A stretch of DNA of 64,000 nt, from positions 113,844-177,843 of the forward strand of contig NZ_JACJQJ010000010.1 of the NCBI RefSeq assembly GCF_014696615.1. Direction: 5' to 3'. The position numbers were made by a program, and so were the translations under genes. This document shows positions 29,376-39,504 of this stretch, in pieces. Every line of letters begins with the position of its first letter. Within the stretch, counting starts at the first letter, position 1. The notes under the pieces are model-generated. The model searched no databases. It was not told the DNA's origin and saw only the letters and a program-made list of their open reading frames with translations. Origin of the DNA: Nostoc linckia FACHB-104 (GTDB lineage: Bacteria; Cyanobacteriota; Cyanobacteriia; Cyanobacteriales; Nostocaceae).

Positions 29376-29464
29376 GGGAATTTCTCCCCTTGTCCCCTCA
29401 TCTCCCCCAGTCCCCAGTCCCCATTACCCCTTATCCCCAGAGGGGGCCCCGAGTTCCCCAATCC

Positions 29465-30124
29465 CTACTCCCACGATAAGCGATGTCTGGCGACAAGCCG
29501 CTCCGCATCTACGCGCAAAACTTGTTGAATTGTTTGGTGTACAATTTCCTTACTCAAAGTGCCATCGATGCGAATAATTCTTTCGGGATAAGCTGCGGCT
29601 AATGCTGCATATCCTTGCTGTACTCGTTGATGAAAGGCGATAGTTTCTTGTTCAATTCTGTCTAAAGCTTCTTCACCACCACGTTTGCGTGACAGACCAA
29701 TTTCGACATCAACATCTAACCATATAGTTAAGTCGCTGAGTAATCCCCCAGTAGCAATATAATTCAATTGCTCAATTAAACTCATATTTAAACGCCGACC
29801 ATAACCTTGATAAGCAATGGTAGATTCAATATAGCGATCGCATAAAATATATTTCCCTTGTGCTAAATGCGGTTTCAGTTCTTGTTCTACGTGTTGCGCT
29901 CTGTCAGCAGCATATAATAATAGTTCTGTTACCTCTGCAATCGGTTTATTATCTGCTTTTTCTAGCAACAAGCGACGTAAATCTAAGCCTAATTCTGTTC
30001 CCCCTGGTTCTCGTGTAATTACTACAGAAACACCGAGGCTTTGCAACCATTCTTGACAAAGCTGCATTTGGCTAGTTTTACCGCAGCCTTCTACCCCTTC
30101 AAATACAATTAATTTGCCTTTCAT
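29465..30124 (-). CDS. tmk: Thymidylate kinase
   Basis: Phosphorylates dTMP to dTDP (219 aa). The P-loop FEGVEGCGKTSQ occupies residues 8-19, followed by the TMP-binding VVITREPGGTELGLDLRRLL, the DRYIESTIAYQGYGR segment and LTIWLDVDVEIGLSRKRG. The length is typical. It heads a minus-strand pair with holB and is divergent from the transporter-kinase gene at 30254, sharing a 129-base intergenic promoter region. Confidence 0.95.
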   Translation of the reverse strand: MKGKLIVFEGVEGCGKTSQMQLCQEWLQSLGVSVVITREPGGTELGLDLRRLLLEKADNKPIAEVTELLLYAADRAQHVEQELKPHLAQGKYILCDRYIESTIAYQGYGRRLNMSLIEQLNYIATGGLLSDLTIWLDVDVEIGLSRKRGGEEALDRIEQETIAFHQRVQQGYAALAAAYPERIIRIDGTLSKEIVHQTIQQVLRVDAERLVARHRLSWE

Positions 30125-30253
30125 CCTTTGTTGATTTTGATACTACTTATTTTTTAGATCTTGCTTTATTAAGCTACCAGGTATGTTGATCGCTACTACA
30201 GATAGGGAACTCTAAATAGTGAGGGTGAAAGAAATTTCTTCATACCGCTATTT

Positions 30254-33052
30254 ATGTCTTATTCTGATACTGCAACTTTGCATAAATTACCATTTCGCGG
30301 TTTAACAAGAAGCTTAAGTTCTTTGGAAACTTGGGCTTTTGGGCTAACTTCCCACCTCGCTTGGACATCAGTAGTTCCAGCTGTTCATGCTGCTTTGGGA
30401 ACTCAAGCTATTTTTGTGTGGGTTCCCGCTGTGTTTGTGGGGATGCTGCTGAATTATCAAATGAAACATCTAGGTAGAAATTTACTGGATGTAGCTGGAG
30501 GAACTCCTAACTATACCACTCATCTGTGGCAACGCTATCCATTGATTGGTCGCTATGCAGCTATTGGATATCTTTTAGGTTGGCTTTCTTTTTTATCAGT
30601 TAATGCTGTTGTGTTGACAGACATCATTAAAGTTAATCTTGACTCACTAAGTATTACCTGCCCTGAAGCATTTCTCAGAATTAGTTTTATATTATTGCCT
30701 TTTATTGTTGCCTTTAGTGGTACCAGAGCTTTAAGTATTCTACATTTATTTTTTGCTATTCCCGCTTTTATTTTATTATTTACTTTCTGTCTCCAAGGTT
30801 TAGGATTCTTAGCCTTTTCTAGTCATAGTCCAGGCTTTTTTCCTCAGCAATGGGCAACTTTTAATTTTATTGACTTTGCAAAATGGTTTTATTTTGTTAG
30901 CTATACAGTTTACAGTTGTGAAACTGCGACATCTTTTGTCGCTGATAGCCGTGAGCCGAATCAAACTCTCAATTTTCTCGACATAGCTGCTTGGTTAATG
31001 ATACCTGTATTTGTGGGTGGTTCTTGGGTAATTATGCGTTTAGCAACTGCCCCAAATTTAGCTGACAATGCTTTTTTAAATTTTGTTGCTGCTTCTACAC
31101 CATTTTGGGGGAATTTTGCCCCAATAATTGCTACTTTTTTACTAGCAGGTTCTTGTTTATTAGGTTCTGCAACAACTCTTTCTAATGCTCCCCGAATCAT
31201 CTATCAGTTAGCTGTAGATAAACACCTCGCACCAGTATTTTCTATAGTGTCCAATCGCGGAGTTTTTGGTTCATCTTTGGCTCTTAGCTTGATTATCGGC
31301 CTGATTTATTTTATTTGGGGAAATGTTGCTCACATTGTTGCAGCGGCAAATTGTGCCTGGTTTATATCTTTTATGGTGCTGCATTTGGGTTTATGGCAAC
31401 AAAGGGCTAAGTTAGATGTGGTCATGCCACGCCTGACTTTAGGTATATTTTTAATAGAGATAGTAATCTTATTAGTAGGAGCCTATGCTTGGGGTTGGCA
31501 AGATTTCTTAATTGGATTTTTAGCACCTTTTGGGGTAATAGCAATTGATGCATTAGTGCGCTATCTTCCTATTAATTTTTTTAAAAGTAGTTGGTGGTTA
31601 AAACTTTATCAATCACAACGCCCAAAACAATTTCAAGATTCAGTAATGCTACAAGTGAGCATCTTGATTTTTTTGTTGTGCATTGCTGTTTTAGTTGGTA
31701 GCGTATTTGGTTGGCAATTGAATAAAGTTACTACTACTAATTTTGGCAATTTGGTTGTAGTCTTGCTGATGACAGTAGCATTTGTTGGGGTAGCGATCGC
31801 CTGTTGGACAAGTTTACCTCAAGTAGTAGCGATCGCAGAAGCGCGAGAGTCGGCAGAACATCTATTTACTGTTGCTCAAGATGCCATTCTTGTTACAGAT
31901 GAACAAGGTATTATTCGCCAAGCAAACCCTGCAACAGAATTACTATTTAATATTAATCCGTCCTATTTACTAGGCAATCATCTCAATAAATTGCTACCCC
32001 AATTAGGTAACAATCCACAGCAATGGGTAAAGCGCAGCGAACAAACTTTTACCCACAATACCAAGAGTAAAATTTTAGAAGTTGCGATTTCCGATCGTCC
32101 ACATCAATATTTTCAAGAATATGTCGTCATTCTTCACGATATCACTCAGCTTAAACAAGCAGAAGAGATATTAAGAAATTCCGAATCACAATTAAAGGAA
32201 GAAGCCAAGCAATTAGCCACACAACTGATCCAAAGCGAAAAGATGTCTAGTTTAGGACAGTTAGTTGCTGGAGTCGCACATGAAATTAACAATCCAGTTA
32301 ATTTCATCTCTGGTAATCTTACTCCTGCTAATGAATATCTCCAAGATTTGCTGAAATTACTGGAACTTTACCAACAGCATTATCCTAACCCTATATCAGA
32401 AATTAAAACTCATGCAGAAGTTATTGATATAGATTTTATCATTGCAGATTTACCCAGATTACTAACTTCTATGACAGTTGGCGCTGAGAGAATTAAAGCA
32501 ATTGTTCTTTCCCTGCGAAACTTTTCTCGCTTAGATGAAGCAGAAATGAAAGTAGTAAATATTCATGAAGGTATTGATAGTACTTTAATGATTCTTGCAC
32601 ATCGCCTTAAAGCTGATGAAAAACGTCCAGAAATAGCAGTTATTAAAAAATATAGCAATCTTCCGTTTGTCGAATGCTATCCAGGACAACTGAATCAAGT
32701 ATTTATGAATATTTTGGCTAATGCTATTGATGCTTTAGAAGAGACATTTGCCAACTTCCAACAAACTCAAAATTTGCAAATTTGCATTACAACCTTATTG
32801 TCTACACATCAACAGATTTTAATTCAGATTAGCGATAACGGTACGGGAATTCCTGAAAATGTACAGCAGCGATTATTTGAACCTTTCTATACTACCAAGG
32901 CGATTGGTAAAGGTACGGGATTGGGTTTATCTATTAGCTACAAAATTATTCATGAAAAACATCATGGCAAATTATACTGTAGCTCTACTATTGGTAAAGG
33001 CACAGAATTTACAATTGAAATTCCTCTGCATCAACAGCAGATCAAGAAGTAA
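30254..33052 (+). CDS. APC-type transporter fused to PAS and histidine kinase domains
   Basis: 932 aa. Residues 1 to about 530 are a polytopic membrane protein (12-14 helices) resembling cytosine/amino-acid permeases (LETWAFGLTSHLAWTSVVPA, YTVYSCETATSFVADSREPN, SATTLSNAPRIIYQLAVDK). A PAS domain follows (about 535-640), then a HisKA-like region with His676 in GVAHEINNPVNF and a catalytic domain with NILANAIDAL, SDNGTGIP and GTGLGLSIS. The plan parallels transporter-sensor kinases such as CbrA, but with an APC-like rather than SLC5-like module. It could sense solute flux or binding; ligand and response regulator are unknown. No regulator is adjacent. Confidence 0.85.
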   Translation: MSYSDTATLHKLPFRGLTRSLSSLETWAFGLTSHLAWTSVVPAVHAALGTQAIFVWVPAVFVGMLLNYQMKHLGRNLLDVAGGTPNYTTHLWQRYPLIGRYAAIGYLLGWLSFLSVNAVVLTDIIKVNLDSLSITCPEAFLRISFILLPFIVAFSGTRALSILHLFFAIPAFILLFTFCLQGLGFLAFSSHSPGFFPQQWATFNFIDFAKWFYFVSYTVYSCETATSFVADSREPNQTLNFLDIAAWLMIPVFVGGSWVIMRLATAPNLADNAFLNFVAASTPFWGNFAPIIATFLLAGSCLLGSATTLSNAPRIIYQLAVDKHLAPVFSIVSNRGVFGSSLALSLIIGLIYFIWGNVAHIVAAANCAWFISFMVLHLGLWQQRAKLDVVMPRLTLGIFLIEIVILLVGAYAWGWQDFLIGFLAPFGVIAIDALVRYLPINFFKSSWWLKLYQSQRPKQFQDSVMLQVSILIFLLCIAVLVGSVFGWQLNKVTTTNFGNLVVVLLMTVAFVGVAIACWTSLPQVVAIAEARESAEHLFTVAQDAILVTDEQGIIRQANPATELLFNINPSYLLGNHLNKLLPQLGNNPQQWVKRSEQTFTHNTKSKILEVAISDRPHQYFQEYVVILHDITQLKQAEEILRNSESQLKEEAKQLATQLIQSEKMSSLGQLVAGVAHEINNPVNFISGNLTPANEYLQDLLKLLELYQQHYPNPISEIKTHAEVIDIDFIIADLPRLLTSMTVGAERIKAIVLSLRNFSRLDEAEMKVVNIHEGIDSTLMILAHRLKADEKRPEIAVIKKYSNLPFVECYPGQLNQVFMNILANAIDALEETFANFQQTQNLQICITTLLSTHQQILIQISDNGTGIPENVQQRLFEPFYTTKAIGKGTGLGLSISYKIIHEKHHGKLYCSSTIGKGTEFTIEIPLHQQQIKK

Positions 33053-33094
33053 TATCGCCTCACCTATCAAAAAAATCTTGCCAATTTTCTTGCA

Positions 33095-33182
33095 GTGGGT
33101 AGGGTGCGTTACGCTATCGCTAACGCACCGTGAATTGTTTATAATAAATTGGTGCGTTGCGCTTCGCGACAACACACCCTAC
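33095..33182. repeat. Dispersed palindromic repeat (GTAGGGTGCGTTA type) next to the argS stop
   Basis: GTGGGTAGGGTGCGTTA faces TAACGCACC (33121-33129) and later TGTGTTGTCGCG-type sequence ending CACACCCTAC. The TAG stop of argS (33179-33181) is the last part of the repeat. A related hairpin, GGATGCGTTA/TAACGCATCC, lies at 36757-36785. It could serve as a terminator between the convergent sensor kinase and argS genes. Confidence 0.6.
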
Positions 33183-34945
33183 ATTCTTTCTAACACTTCA
33201 ATTCCTAACAGCGATAAACCTAACTTTAAAGTTCTAGCTGTTAAATTACACAGAACTAAGCGAGATGTCCGCAAAGGTTCCTCAGCACCCAAAACTTGCA
33301 CACCTTGATTCCGGTCATAAAACTGATTAAACTTTTTACTCAGTTCATACAAATATTCACATAACCGATTTGGCATTAAATCTTGTTCAACAGTATTAAT
33401 TACCTCATCAAGTTGTAGTAAATATTTTGCTAATGCTAATTCTGTTTCATGTTGCAACAGAACTTTGGCATTATTTCCTAACTCTTCAAAGTTAATCTCA
33501 CCCTTACGACTAATTCCTTGAATCCGCGCATAAGCATACAGCATATAAGGTGCCGTATTACCTTTTAAATCCAGCATTTTGTCGTAGCTAAAAATATAGT
33601 TACTGGTGCGGTTTTGGCTTAAGTCAGCATATTTTACTGCACTGATACCAACTACTTCAGCAACTTTATTAATGAATTCTCCTGTTTCGTCGCGTTCTTC
33701 TTCTTTCAATCTCACTTCTAAATCTGCACGCGCACGAGAAACTGCTTCATCTAACAAATCCCGCAGCCTCACAGTATCTCCGGAACGGGTTTTAAATTTC
33801 TTCCCGTCTTCCCCTAGCACCAAACCAAAAGGTACATGAACTAATTCCACATCATCGGGAATCCATCCAGCTTTACGTGCCACTTGAAAGAATTGGGCAA
33901 AGTGATTTGATTGTCCAGCATCTGTTACATAAATTATCCGCTTGGCTTCATCTTTTTGAATCCGGTAGCGTAAAGCGGCTAAATCTGTGGTCGCGTAGTT
34001 ATAACCACCATCAGATTTTTGCACAATCAAAGGCAAAGGTTCACCTTCTCTATTAGTAAACCCGTCCAAAAATACACACTGCGCCCCTTGATTTTCTACA
34101 AGTAATCCAGACTTTTCTAAATCTTCGACAATTCCCGGTAGTAAGGGATTGTAAAAAGATTCACCACGTTCTGTTACTTGAACATTCAGCAAATCATAAA
34201 TTACTTGAAATTCTTGTCTAGATTGTTCGCACAGCAGTTTCCACGCATGGATTGTATCTTCCGCCCCAGCTTGTAATCTCACAACTTCTTGTCTGGCTGT
34301 CTCTTGGAAAGCTTCATCTGCATCAAACCGCTGTTTGGCTTTGCGGTAAAAACTAACTAAATCGCCAATATCTAAAGCATTAGCAGTAGTTAAAGCTTCT
34401 GGGTACACTTCCCGCAGGTAGGTGATTAACATCCCAAATTGAGTACCCCAATCACCCACATGGTTTAACCGCAAAACATCATGTCCCTGAAATTCCAAAA
34501 TCCGGGCAATGCTATCACCAATAATAGTTGAGCGCAAATGCCCAACGTGCATTTCCTTAGCAATATTAGGACTGGAAAAATCGACAATTTCGCGCTGCGG
34601 TGTTTTTGCGGTGGGTACACCCAATCGAGAATCTGCGTGAATAGCGTTGATTTGTGCTTCCAGGTATGACGTTTTCAGCTTGAGATTGATAAATCCCGGC
34701 CCAGCAATTTCTAGTGCTTCGCAGATTTCTGACACATCTAGATTATCTGCGATCGCAGTTGCAATTTGTCTGGGTTGCTTTCCTAGCCTTTTACTTAGAG
34801 ATAAAGCCACATTCGCCTGATAATCACCAAATTTAGGATTGCTAGCAGTTACCAAAATCGGATCTACTCCAGCATACTCAGCGCCAAACGCAGCCACCAA
34901 GGCCTGTGCAAATTGTTGTTTTAGTTTTTCTTGTGTAGCGTTCAT
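33179..34945 (-). CDS. argS: Arginyl-tRNA synthetase
   Basis: Class I tRNA synthetase, 588 aa. The additional N-terminal domain is present (1-115), then the active-site region [20 protein letters not shown] with HVGH at 133-136, and the KMSKS-like loop reads [15 protein letters not shown], followed by the anticodon-binding DALR region ending [10 protein letters not shown]. It is transcribed alone. Its stop codon coincides with the edge of a palindromic repeat, but the protein end looks native. Confidence 0.97.
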   Translation of the reverse strand: MNATQEKLKQQFAQALVAAFGAEYAGVDPILVTASNPKFGDYQANVALSLSKRLGKQPRQIATAIADNLDVSEICEALEIAGPGFINLKLKTSYLEAQINAIHADSRLGVPTAKTPQREIVDFSSPNIAKEMHVGHLRSTIIGDSIARILEFQGHDVLRLNHVGDWGTQFGMLITYLREVYPEALTTANALDIGDLVSFYRKAKQRFDADEAFQETARQEVVRLQAGAEDTIHAWKLLCEQSRQEFQVIYDLLNVQVTERGESFYNPLLPGIVEDLEKSGLLVENQGAQCVFLDGFTNREGEPLPLIVQKSDGGYNYATTDLAALRYRIQKDEAKRIIYVTDAGQSNHFAQFFQVARKAGWIPDDVELVHVPFGLVLGEDGKKFKTRSGDTVRLRDLLDEAVSRARADLEVRLKEEERDETGEFINKVAEVVGISAVKYADLSQNRTSNYIFSYDKMLDLKGNTAPYMLYAYARIQGISRKGEINFEELGNNAKVLLQHETELALAKYLLQLDEVINTVEQDLMPNRLCEYLYELSKKFNQFYDRNQGVQVLGAEEPLRTSRLVLCNLTARTLKLGLSLLGIEVLERM

Positions 34946-35128
34946 ATATAAATGTTATCTGTGACAGGCGTAATATGACTGTTGAAAGGTAGAGACTTTC
35001 AGGAGCTTGATTATTTTATTTCACTCTAGTAACCCTTGGCTAATTTAACAACCCCCAAATGTCACCTGGGAGTTGAGCATCAGGAATTAATTATTGTTGG
35101 CGATCGCCTTTCACAACTCCCGATAAAT

Positions 35129-36025
35129 TTATCTGTAAAACAAAAATCCGATACCAGCGATCGCAATTCCCACACCTGTGATCGCTCTCAAACTCACTTT
35201 TTCCCCCATCGCGATCGCAATAGGGATAACAAACAATGGACTAGTCTGCAACAGAGTTGAGGCAATACCTACAGATGTGAATTTAATAGCTGTTTGCTGC
35301 AACCAAATACCTAAATACGTCCCACAAAAGGCGGCAAAGAAACTTGCTAAAATCACTCTTCTAGATTGCCAATAGGGATAAGGAAATGCCATCTGCTGGC
35401 GGCGAGAAAACCATACCCACACCAAAATCGTCAGCACCCCGGCACTTAAACGCAAAACAGCAGCCCACAAGGGGGAAATACTACCATTGGCAAATGCCGC
35501 ACGGGAAAAGACGGAACCTGCACTATTGGTGATGGCTGCTAACAAACCATAGCCAATACCTTGCCATAGATACCCTGAGTCAACCTCCTTTGTACCAGGA
35601 ACTCGTTCTGTTACCACCCAAGCAACTCCCAAAATAGTCAGCAAAATTCCGCACCAAGCGTTGACATTGAGTTGTTCGTCAAGAAAAATTGCTGCTGCGA
35701 TCGCTGTCATCGGTGGCGACAGGGTTCCCAAAAGTAAAACGCGACGCGCCCCTAAGTAATTAATCGCCGAGAGGAAAGCTGTATCACCCCAACCAATACC
35801 CACAGCACCGCTAAGAAACAGTAGACCTACAGATAAGGGAGCAAGTTGGGGTAACAATTCGCCACTGATCACAATTGTCAGCAGTAAAAGAGCGATCGCA
35901 ATTATTCCTTTTATCAAGTTCAGCTGTATTGGCGGGATATGTTGCCCAACAAGACCATACACTACCGAAGCTATAGCCCATAAACCCGCCGCCGCTAGAG
36001 CCGCAAATTCACCCTGCCCATTCAT
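35129..36025 (-). CDS. EamA/DMT-family transporter
   Basis: From ATG 36025 the product has 298 aa and ten predicted membrane helices in two EamA halves: the first begins EFAALAAAGLWAIASVVYGL, the second GYLWQGIGYGLLAAITNSAG. The GTG at 36064 would add 13 residues that look unlike a membrane-protein start. Such permeases export metabolites or amino acids; the substrate is unpredictable. It is close to, but separate from, argS on the same strand. Confidence 0.85.
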   Translation of the reverse strand: MNGQGEFAALAAAGLWAIASVVYGLVGQHIPPIQLNLIKGIIAIALLLLTIVISGELLPQLAPLSVGLLFLSGAVGIGWGDTAFLSAINYLGARRVLLLGTLSPPMTAIAAAIFLDEQLNVNAWCGILLTILGVAWVVTERVPGTKEVDSGYLWQGIGYGLLAAITNSAGSVFSRAAFANGSISPLWAAVLRLSAGVLTILVWVWFSRRQQMAFPYPYWQSRRVILASFFAAFCGTYLGIWLQQTAIKFTSVGIASTLLQTSPLFVIPIAIAMGEKVSLRAITGVGIAIAGIGFLFYR

Positions 36026-36286
36026 TAAGGATGGATTTAAAAAATTATTAAAAATAATCTGCACCCATGAAATAATGTTTAAAACTATCTAATAATACAC
36101 TACTAAATTTAATAGAAAATTAGCACTCAAAGGTCGTAAGTGCTAATTTGTTACTGAACCTTAATACTTAAGATATAAATACAAACTCTACTTTTTATGG
36201 ATACAATATCAAGAAAATTTTAGTTATAATTATTGCCAAGAAAACTCAAACTTCCCTATAATTGATTAACAATTTGGAGGACTGGA

Positions 36287-36634
36287 ATGGCATACACTTT
36301 TAACATTGTAGGAGTATCGCCAGTTTTACAGTTTTTTAATCATCAACAAAGCCTGAAAGAACCAAAAAATCAAGGTGTTGAATACGTCGGCACGCATATT
36401 TGTACTTTAGATTCATTCTTAGAATCTATAGAACCAGTGCCAGATAAATGGAACTGGAATCTTGACCAAGTAGTAGATACTGTCATTAATTTTTGGGTAA
36501 ATAATTCCGAGAGTATTGATTATTGGAAAAAGCGCTTAAGTGATGCAGGTAAGGATAATTTATTAGTAGCAAGAGTTGCGGATTTTGCTGCTTTACAAGC
36601 TGAGTTAGAATCCTTGCTGAAAAAAAATTGGTAA
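36287..36634 (+). CDS. Hypothetical protein, 115 aa
   Basis: A strong ribosome site GGAGGA stands nine bases before the ATG, which supports expression. The protein is soluble, with an N-terminal strand MAYTFNIVGVSPVLQFFNHQ and a Trp-rich middle (PDKWNWNLDQVVDTVINFWV), then a charged helix ending LQAELESLLKKNW. I recognise no family. It is a single-gene unit followed by a perfect 36-base palindrome, with no informative neighbours. Confidence 0.7.
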   Translation: MAYTFNIVGVSPVLQFFNHQQSLKEPKNQGVEYVGTHICTLDSFLESIEPVPDKWNWNLDQVVDTVINFWVNNSESIDYWKKRLSDAGKDNLLVARVADFAALQAELESLLKKNW

Positions 36635-36681
36635 ATAATTGGAAAGTAATAAATATTTTGGCTGACAAAAATCTCGATAGC

Positions 36682-36717
36682 AAATTAGAGTTGTTTAAGC
36701 TTAAACAACTCTAATTT
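36682..36717. terminator. Perfect 36-base palindrome after the hypothetical gene
   Basis: The two 18-base arms meet without a loop at the HindIII-like centre AAGCTT (36697-36702); left arm AAATTAGAGTTGTTTAAG. It lies 48 bases after the stop of the 115-aa gene. As RNA it would form a long hairpin; no T-run follows, so processing or a protein-binding role is also possible. Confidence 0.5.
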
Positions 36718-36756
36718 CCATATCTATCGTCTTTCCAATACCTGAATGACAGCGTA

Positions 36757-36785
36757 GGATGCGTTAGCGATAGCGTAACGCATCC
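36757..36785. repeat. Dispersed hairpin GGATGCGTTA/TAACGCATCC
   Basis: Perfect 10-base arms around GCGATAGCG. It is the same repeat type as at 33103-33129 (there GGTGCGTTA/TAACGCACC), with compensating changes in both arms. It sits in the non-coding gap 36635-37104, which otherwise shows no gene. Confidence 0.65.
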
Positions 36786-37104
36786 AGCTTAATAAGTTCC
36801 GCTCTATTGGATTTTTATTCTATCTCCTATATAATACTACGATTAGTCTATCAAAATACAGTATTTAAGTTTGCAGCCAATAACCACAAGAGTTAATTGG
36901 TTTACTTTCTATCGTTGTCAAAAAATAATAAGTATTCTAAATTTATGCTTACCTAAATTTAAGTAAACCTAAAATTTGGGCAAAATTAATCAGTTACCTC
37001 AACTAAGCCAGTTTTGTGGACAAGTCATGTTCAGTGCAAATCAAACTGGCAAACTTTAGCAGTAAATATCCGTAAAACAGGGTGTAAATACCAAAAAGGG
37101 AAAT

Positions 37105-38424
37105 ATGGCACAACTTAATCAAGTAAATTCTGAAAAAAACAGGCTAAAGTCAAGTTTTTTTCAGATTCCGTCTGCGCTTAAATCCGCAAATGTATGTTGT
37201 TTTGTAATTGGAGAAAGCGTATCTTTTTTCGGTTCTTGGATGACTCAATTTGCTTTAGTATGGATGGTTTATCAACTAACTAACTCAGCCATGTTAGTTG
37301 GGATAGCAGGATTTAGCAATCAAGCTACTGGCTTATTTATTACACCCTTAGTAGGAGTATTATTAGACAGATGGAACTTACGATATGTCTTACTAACTAC
37401 ACAGATAGTATCTATTGTTTTATCTGGAACTCTCACTTTTTTATGCATCAGCGAACAGATTACAGTTGAGTGGATTATCATCATTGGAATTCTTCAAGGA
37501 ATTGTGAAAGCCTTTGATTTACCAGCTCGTCTGGTAACTATTCCTAGACTTGTCGATAACAAAGCAGATACTTATAGTGCAATTTCGATTCATTCATTCT
37601 TAATTAATACAGCTAAGTTTGTCAGTCCAATGATTGCTGGTGCATTCTTGGCAAGAATTGGAGCATCAGCCTGCTTTTTAGTAGATAGCATTAGCTATTT
37701 ACCTTTTATTTCGGCAATTCTAACTGTCAAAATAAATTCCTTTGCTACTAAATCTATGTCGCCCAAATATAATATTTGGCAAAATTTAAAAGAAGGGTTA
37801 ATTTTTGCTTACGAATTTCTCCCGATTAAATATGTATTAATATTACAAGTTTTGATTTGTTTTATGGTGATGACCCATGTGAACTTAATGCCAGTCTTTA
37901 CCAAAGAAATCTTAAATGGCAATGCTGAAATTATGGGATTTCTCATGACAGCTTCGGCATTAGGCTCTATAGTAGCAGGTCTTTATTTAATCCTTCGTAG
38001 ACAAGCTATAGGCTTAGAAAAAATTATATCAATTTCTACAATAATTCTTGGTTTTAGCTTAATGCTGTTTTCTCATGCAACTAGTTTAGAACTTTGTCTA
38101 GTGTTAATTTTTGTCGTGGGAATGACTAATACTTTAACTCTGGCTGCAATTAGTAATTTTGTGCAATTAGTACTTGTAGATGAGAATAAACGAGGTAGAG
38201 TTACTAGTATATTCACAACAGGCTTTTTAGGGATTCTACCTTTTGGAAATTTATTTTTTGGGGCTTTAGCTAGCTATATTGGAGTTGCTAATTCCTTATT
38301 ATTTGGTGGAGTTTGTTGCGCTTTGGGAGCTTTGTATTTTGCCAGGAAGTTACCACAAATCAAAAAAATCTTACATCCCATTTATCTAGAAACAGGTTTA
38401 ATCTCTCAGTCACATGAAAGCTGA
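37105..38424 (+). CDS. MFS transporter (MFS_3/EntS-like)
   Basis: 439 aa with 12 predicted helices. The N-terminal part reads SVSFFGSWMTQFALVWMVYQ, and the loop 2-3 motif GVLLDRWNLRYVLL is the MFS signature with Asp-Arg. The overall pattern matches enterobactin-exporter-like (EntS) proteins, which export siderophores or drugs. The gene stands alone after a 470-base gap and ends before a clear intrinsic terminator, so it is monocistronic. Substrate unknown. Confidence 0.85.
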   Translation: MAQLNQVNSEKNRLKSSFFQIPSALKSANVCCFVIGESVSFFGSWMTQFALVWMVYQLTNSAMLVGIAGFSNQATGLFITPLVGVLLDRWNLRYVLLTTQIVSIVLSGTLTFLCISEQITVEWIIIIGILQGIVKAFDLPARLVTIPRLVDNKADTYSAISIHSFLINTAKFVSPMIAGAFLARIGASACFLVDSISYLPFISAILTVKINSFATKSMSPKYNIWQNLKEGLIFAYEFLPIKYVLILQVLICFMVMTHVNLMPVFTKEILNGNAEIMGFLMTASALGSIVAGLYLILRRQAIGLEKIISISTIILGFSLMLFSHATSLELCLVLIFVVGMTNTLTLAAISNFVQLVLVDENKRGRVTSIFTTGFLGILPFGNLFFGALASYIGVANSLLFGGVCCALGALYFARKLPQIKKILHPIYLETGLISQSHES

Positions 38425-38474
38425 TTTTGATTAATTATTTAACAATTCATTTTGCAGTAATTCCCAAATAAATA

Positions 38475-38524
38475 GTGGAAGCAGATATAACTAGATAGCT
38501 TATCTGCTTCCACATAATTTTTTC
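38475..38524 (+). terminator. Intrinsic terminator after the MFS gene
   Basis: GTGGAAGCAGATA (38475-38487) pairs perfectly with TATCTGCTTCCAC (38501-38513), followed by ATAATTTTTTCG. It starts 50 bases after the MFS stop. The 38-residue membrane-protein gene ends on the other side, so the hairpin may serve both strands. Confidence 0.75.
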
Positions 38525-38540
38525 GCCACAGTGTCAACTA

Positions 38541-38657
38541 TTAGAAGATTCCCAGAAGAATGATAAAAGTGAGTCCACAGAAAGCCAGCAAAGTGATAAT
38601 CATCATATTACCAATGCTGTGGTCAACATGAGCCAAGTCTTGTGTATTGTTAGCCAT
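38541..38657 (-). CDS. Small single-span membrane protein, 38 aa
   Basis: ATG at 38657 with AGCAGG about ten bases upstream, ending in TAA at 38541. The product starts MANNTQDLAHVDHSIGN and continues with one hydrophobic helix (MMIITLLAFCGLTFIILLGI, residues 18-37). Sharp N-terminal polar and C-terminal hydrophobic halves, a ribosome site and a shared terminator at 38475-38513 suggest a real gene. The size is like small photosynthetic or NDH subunits, but I do not recognise the sequence and it lacks the Hli motif. It would be overlooked by standard length limits. Confidence 0.65.
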   Translation of the reverse strand: MANNTQDLAHVDHSIGNMMIITLLAFCGLTFIILLGIF

Positions 38658-39504
38658 ATTAATCGACCTGCTTAAAATAATTTTGTAATGTAATTATAGC
38701 TAGGTTGGCTTGAGCTTTTTCAGCTAAAAGTAAAAATTAATTTTAGTTTATCTAAGTACAATTTAATCGCTTGATTTTAAAATTTAATAATTAAGTTTTG
38801 TTGAGTATTTTGCTACTCAGCTTTGGTCTAGTTCTGATTTATTTACTAATTGATAGCGTTTAATCAAGTCACAGAGTAGTTTATCTGTATAGCGTTAACA
38901 AAGTTTGCTGGATGTTTCTATCTGATAAAAATTTACTTAATTGATAGTGAATCCAGCAATTATATTTAGTTATGAAACAAGAAGTTTTGGCACAACCAAG
39001 GATGAAAATATTAATCCTTCCTTCTGCTTCCCGCCTTATTTTCAAGCTAGTACATCTCAATCTGCAATAGAGCCTCAATTATCAAATCCCGAAAATAAAT
39101 ACATTATTCTCCTGGGAAATAAAATATTTTAAAACCTTTTCCCAGAGAGAGCTACGCTTATGGCATCTGTAAAAAGTATGTAAATTTCTATGCCTTAAGT
39201 TAGAGTCAAAAGTACTTAGTAATAGATACTTTAAGTAAAGTATCTAGGCTTGCCTCAGTATTCTGAGGATATTTACCTATAAGGATGAAGTGTAAAGGAT
39301 GAAGTATGAACAAGAATTGCTCAGAGACACAAGGAAAGTAATGTCAAAAATATCTTTCTGTGAGCTAGCTTACAGCTTTGTGTAACAAGTAGCTAATCTT
39401 TTCGCTCTATCAGCGAGCTGATTTCATACTTCACACTTTATACGTCATACTTTCCTTGGCTTGACTCTGATGTTAAAAATACAAAATTATCTTGTGGAGT
39501 TGCT
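38658..39504. other. Non-coding region upstream of sucrose synthase, with inverted TTCATAC-type repeats
   Basis: No credible gene (the open frame at 38941-39132 lacks a ribosome site and protein-like composition). From 39281 to 39457, GATGAAGTATGAA (39298-39310) and its complement TTCATACTTCAC (39423-39434) face each other around 110 bases, next to further copies of the same heptamer. This could fold as the susA leader. Promoter boxes are not clear. Confidence 0.45.

Noticed and set aside
38941..39132. 63-codon open frame before sucrose synthase
   Set aside because: No ribosome site, and composition follows the surrounding AT-rich gap.
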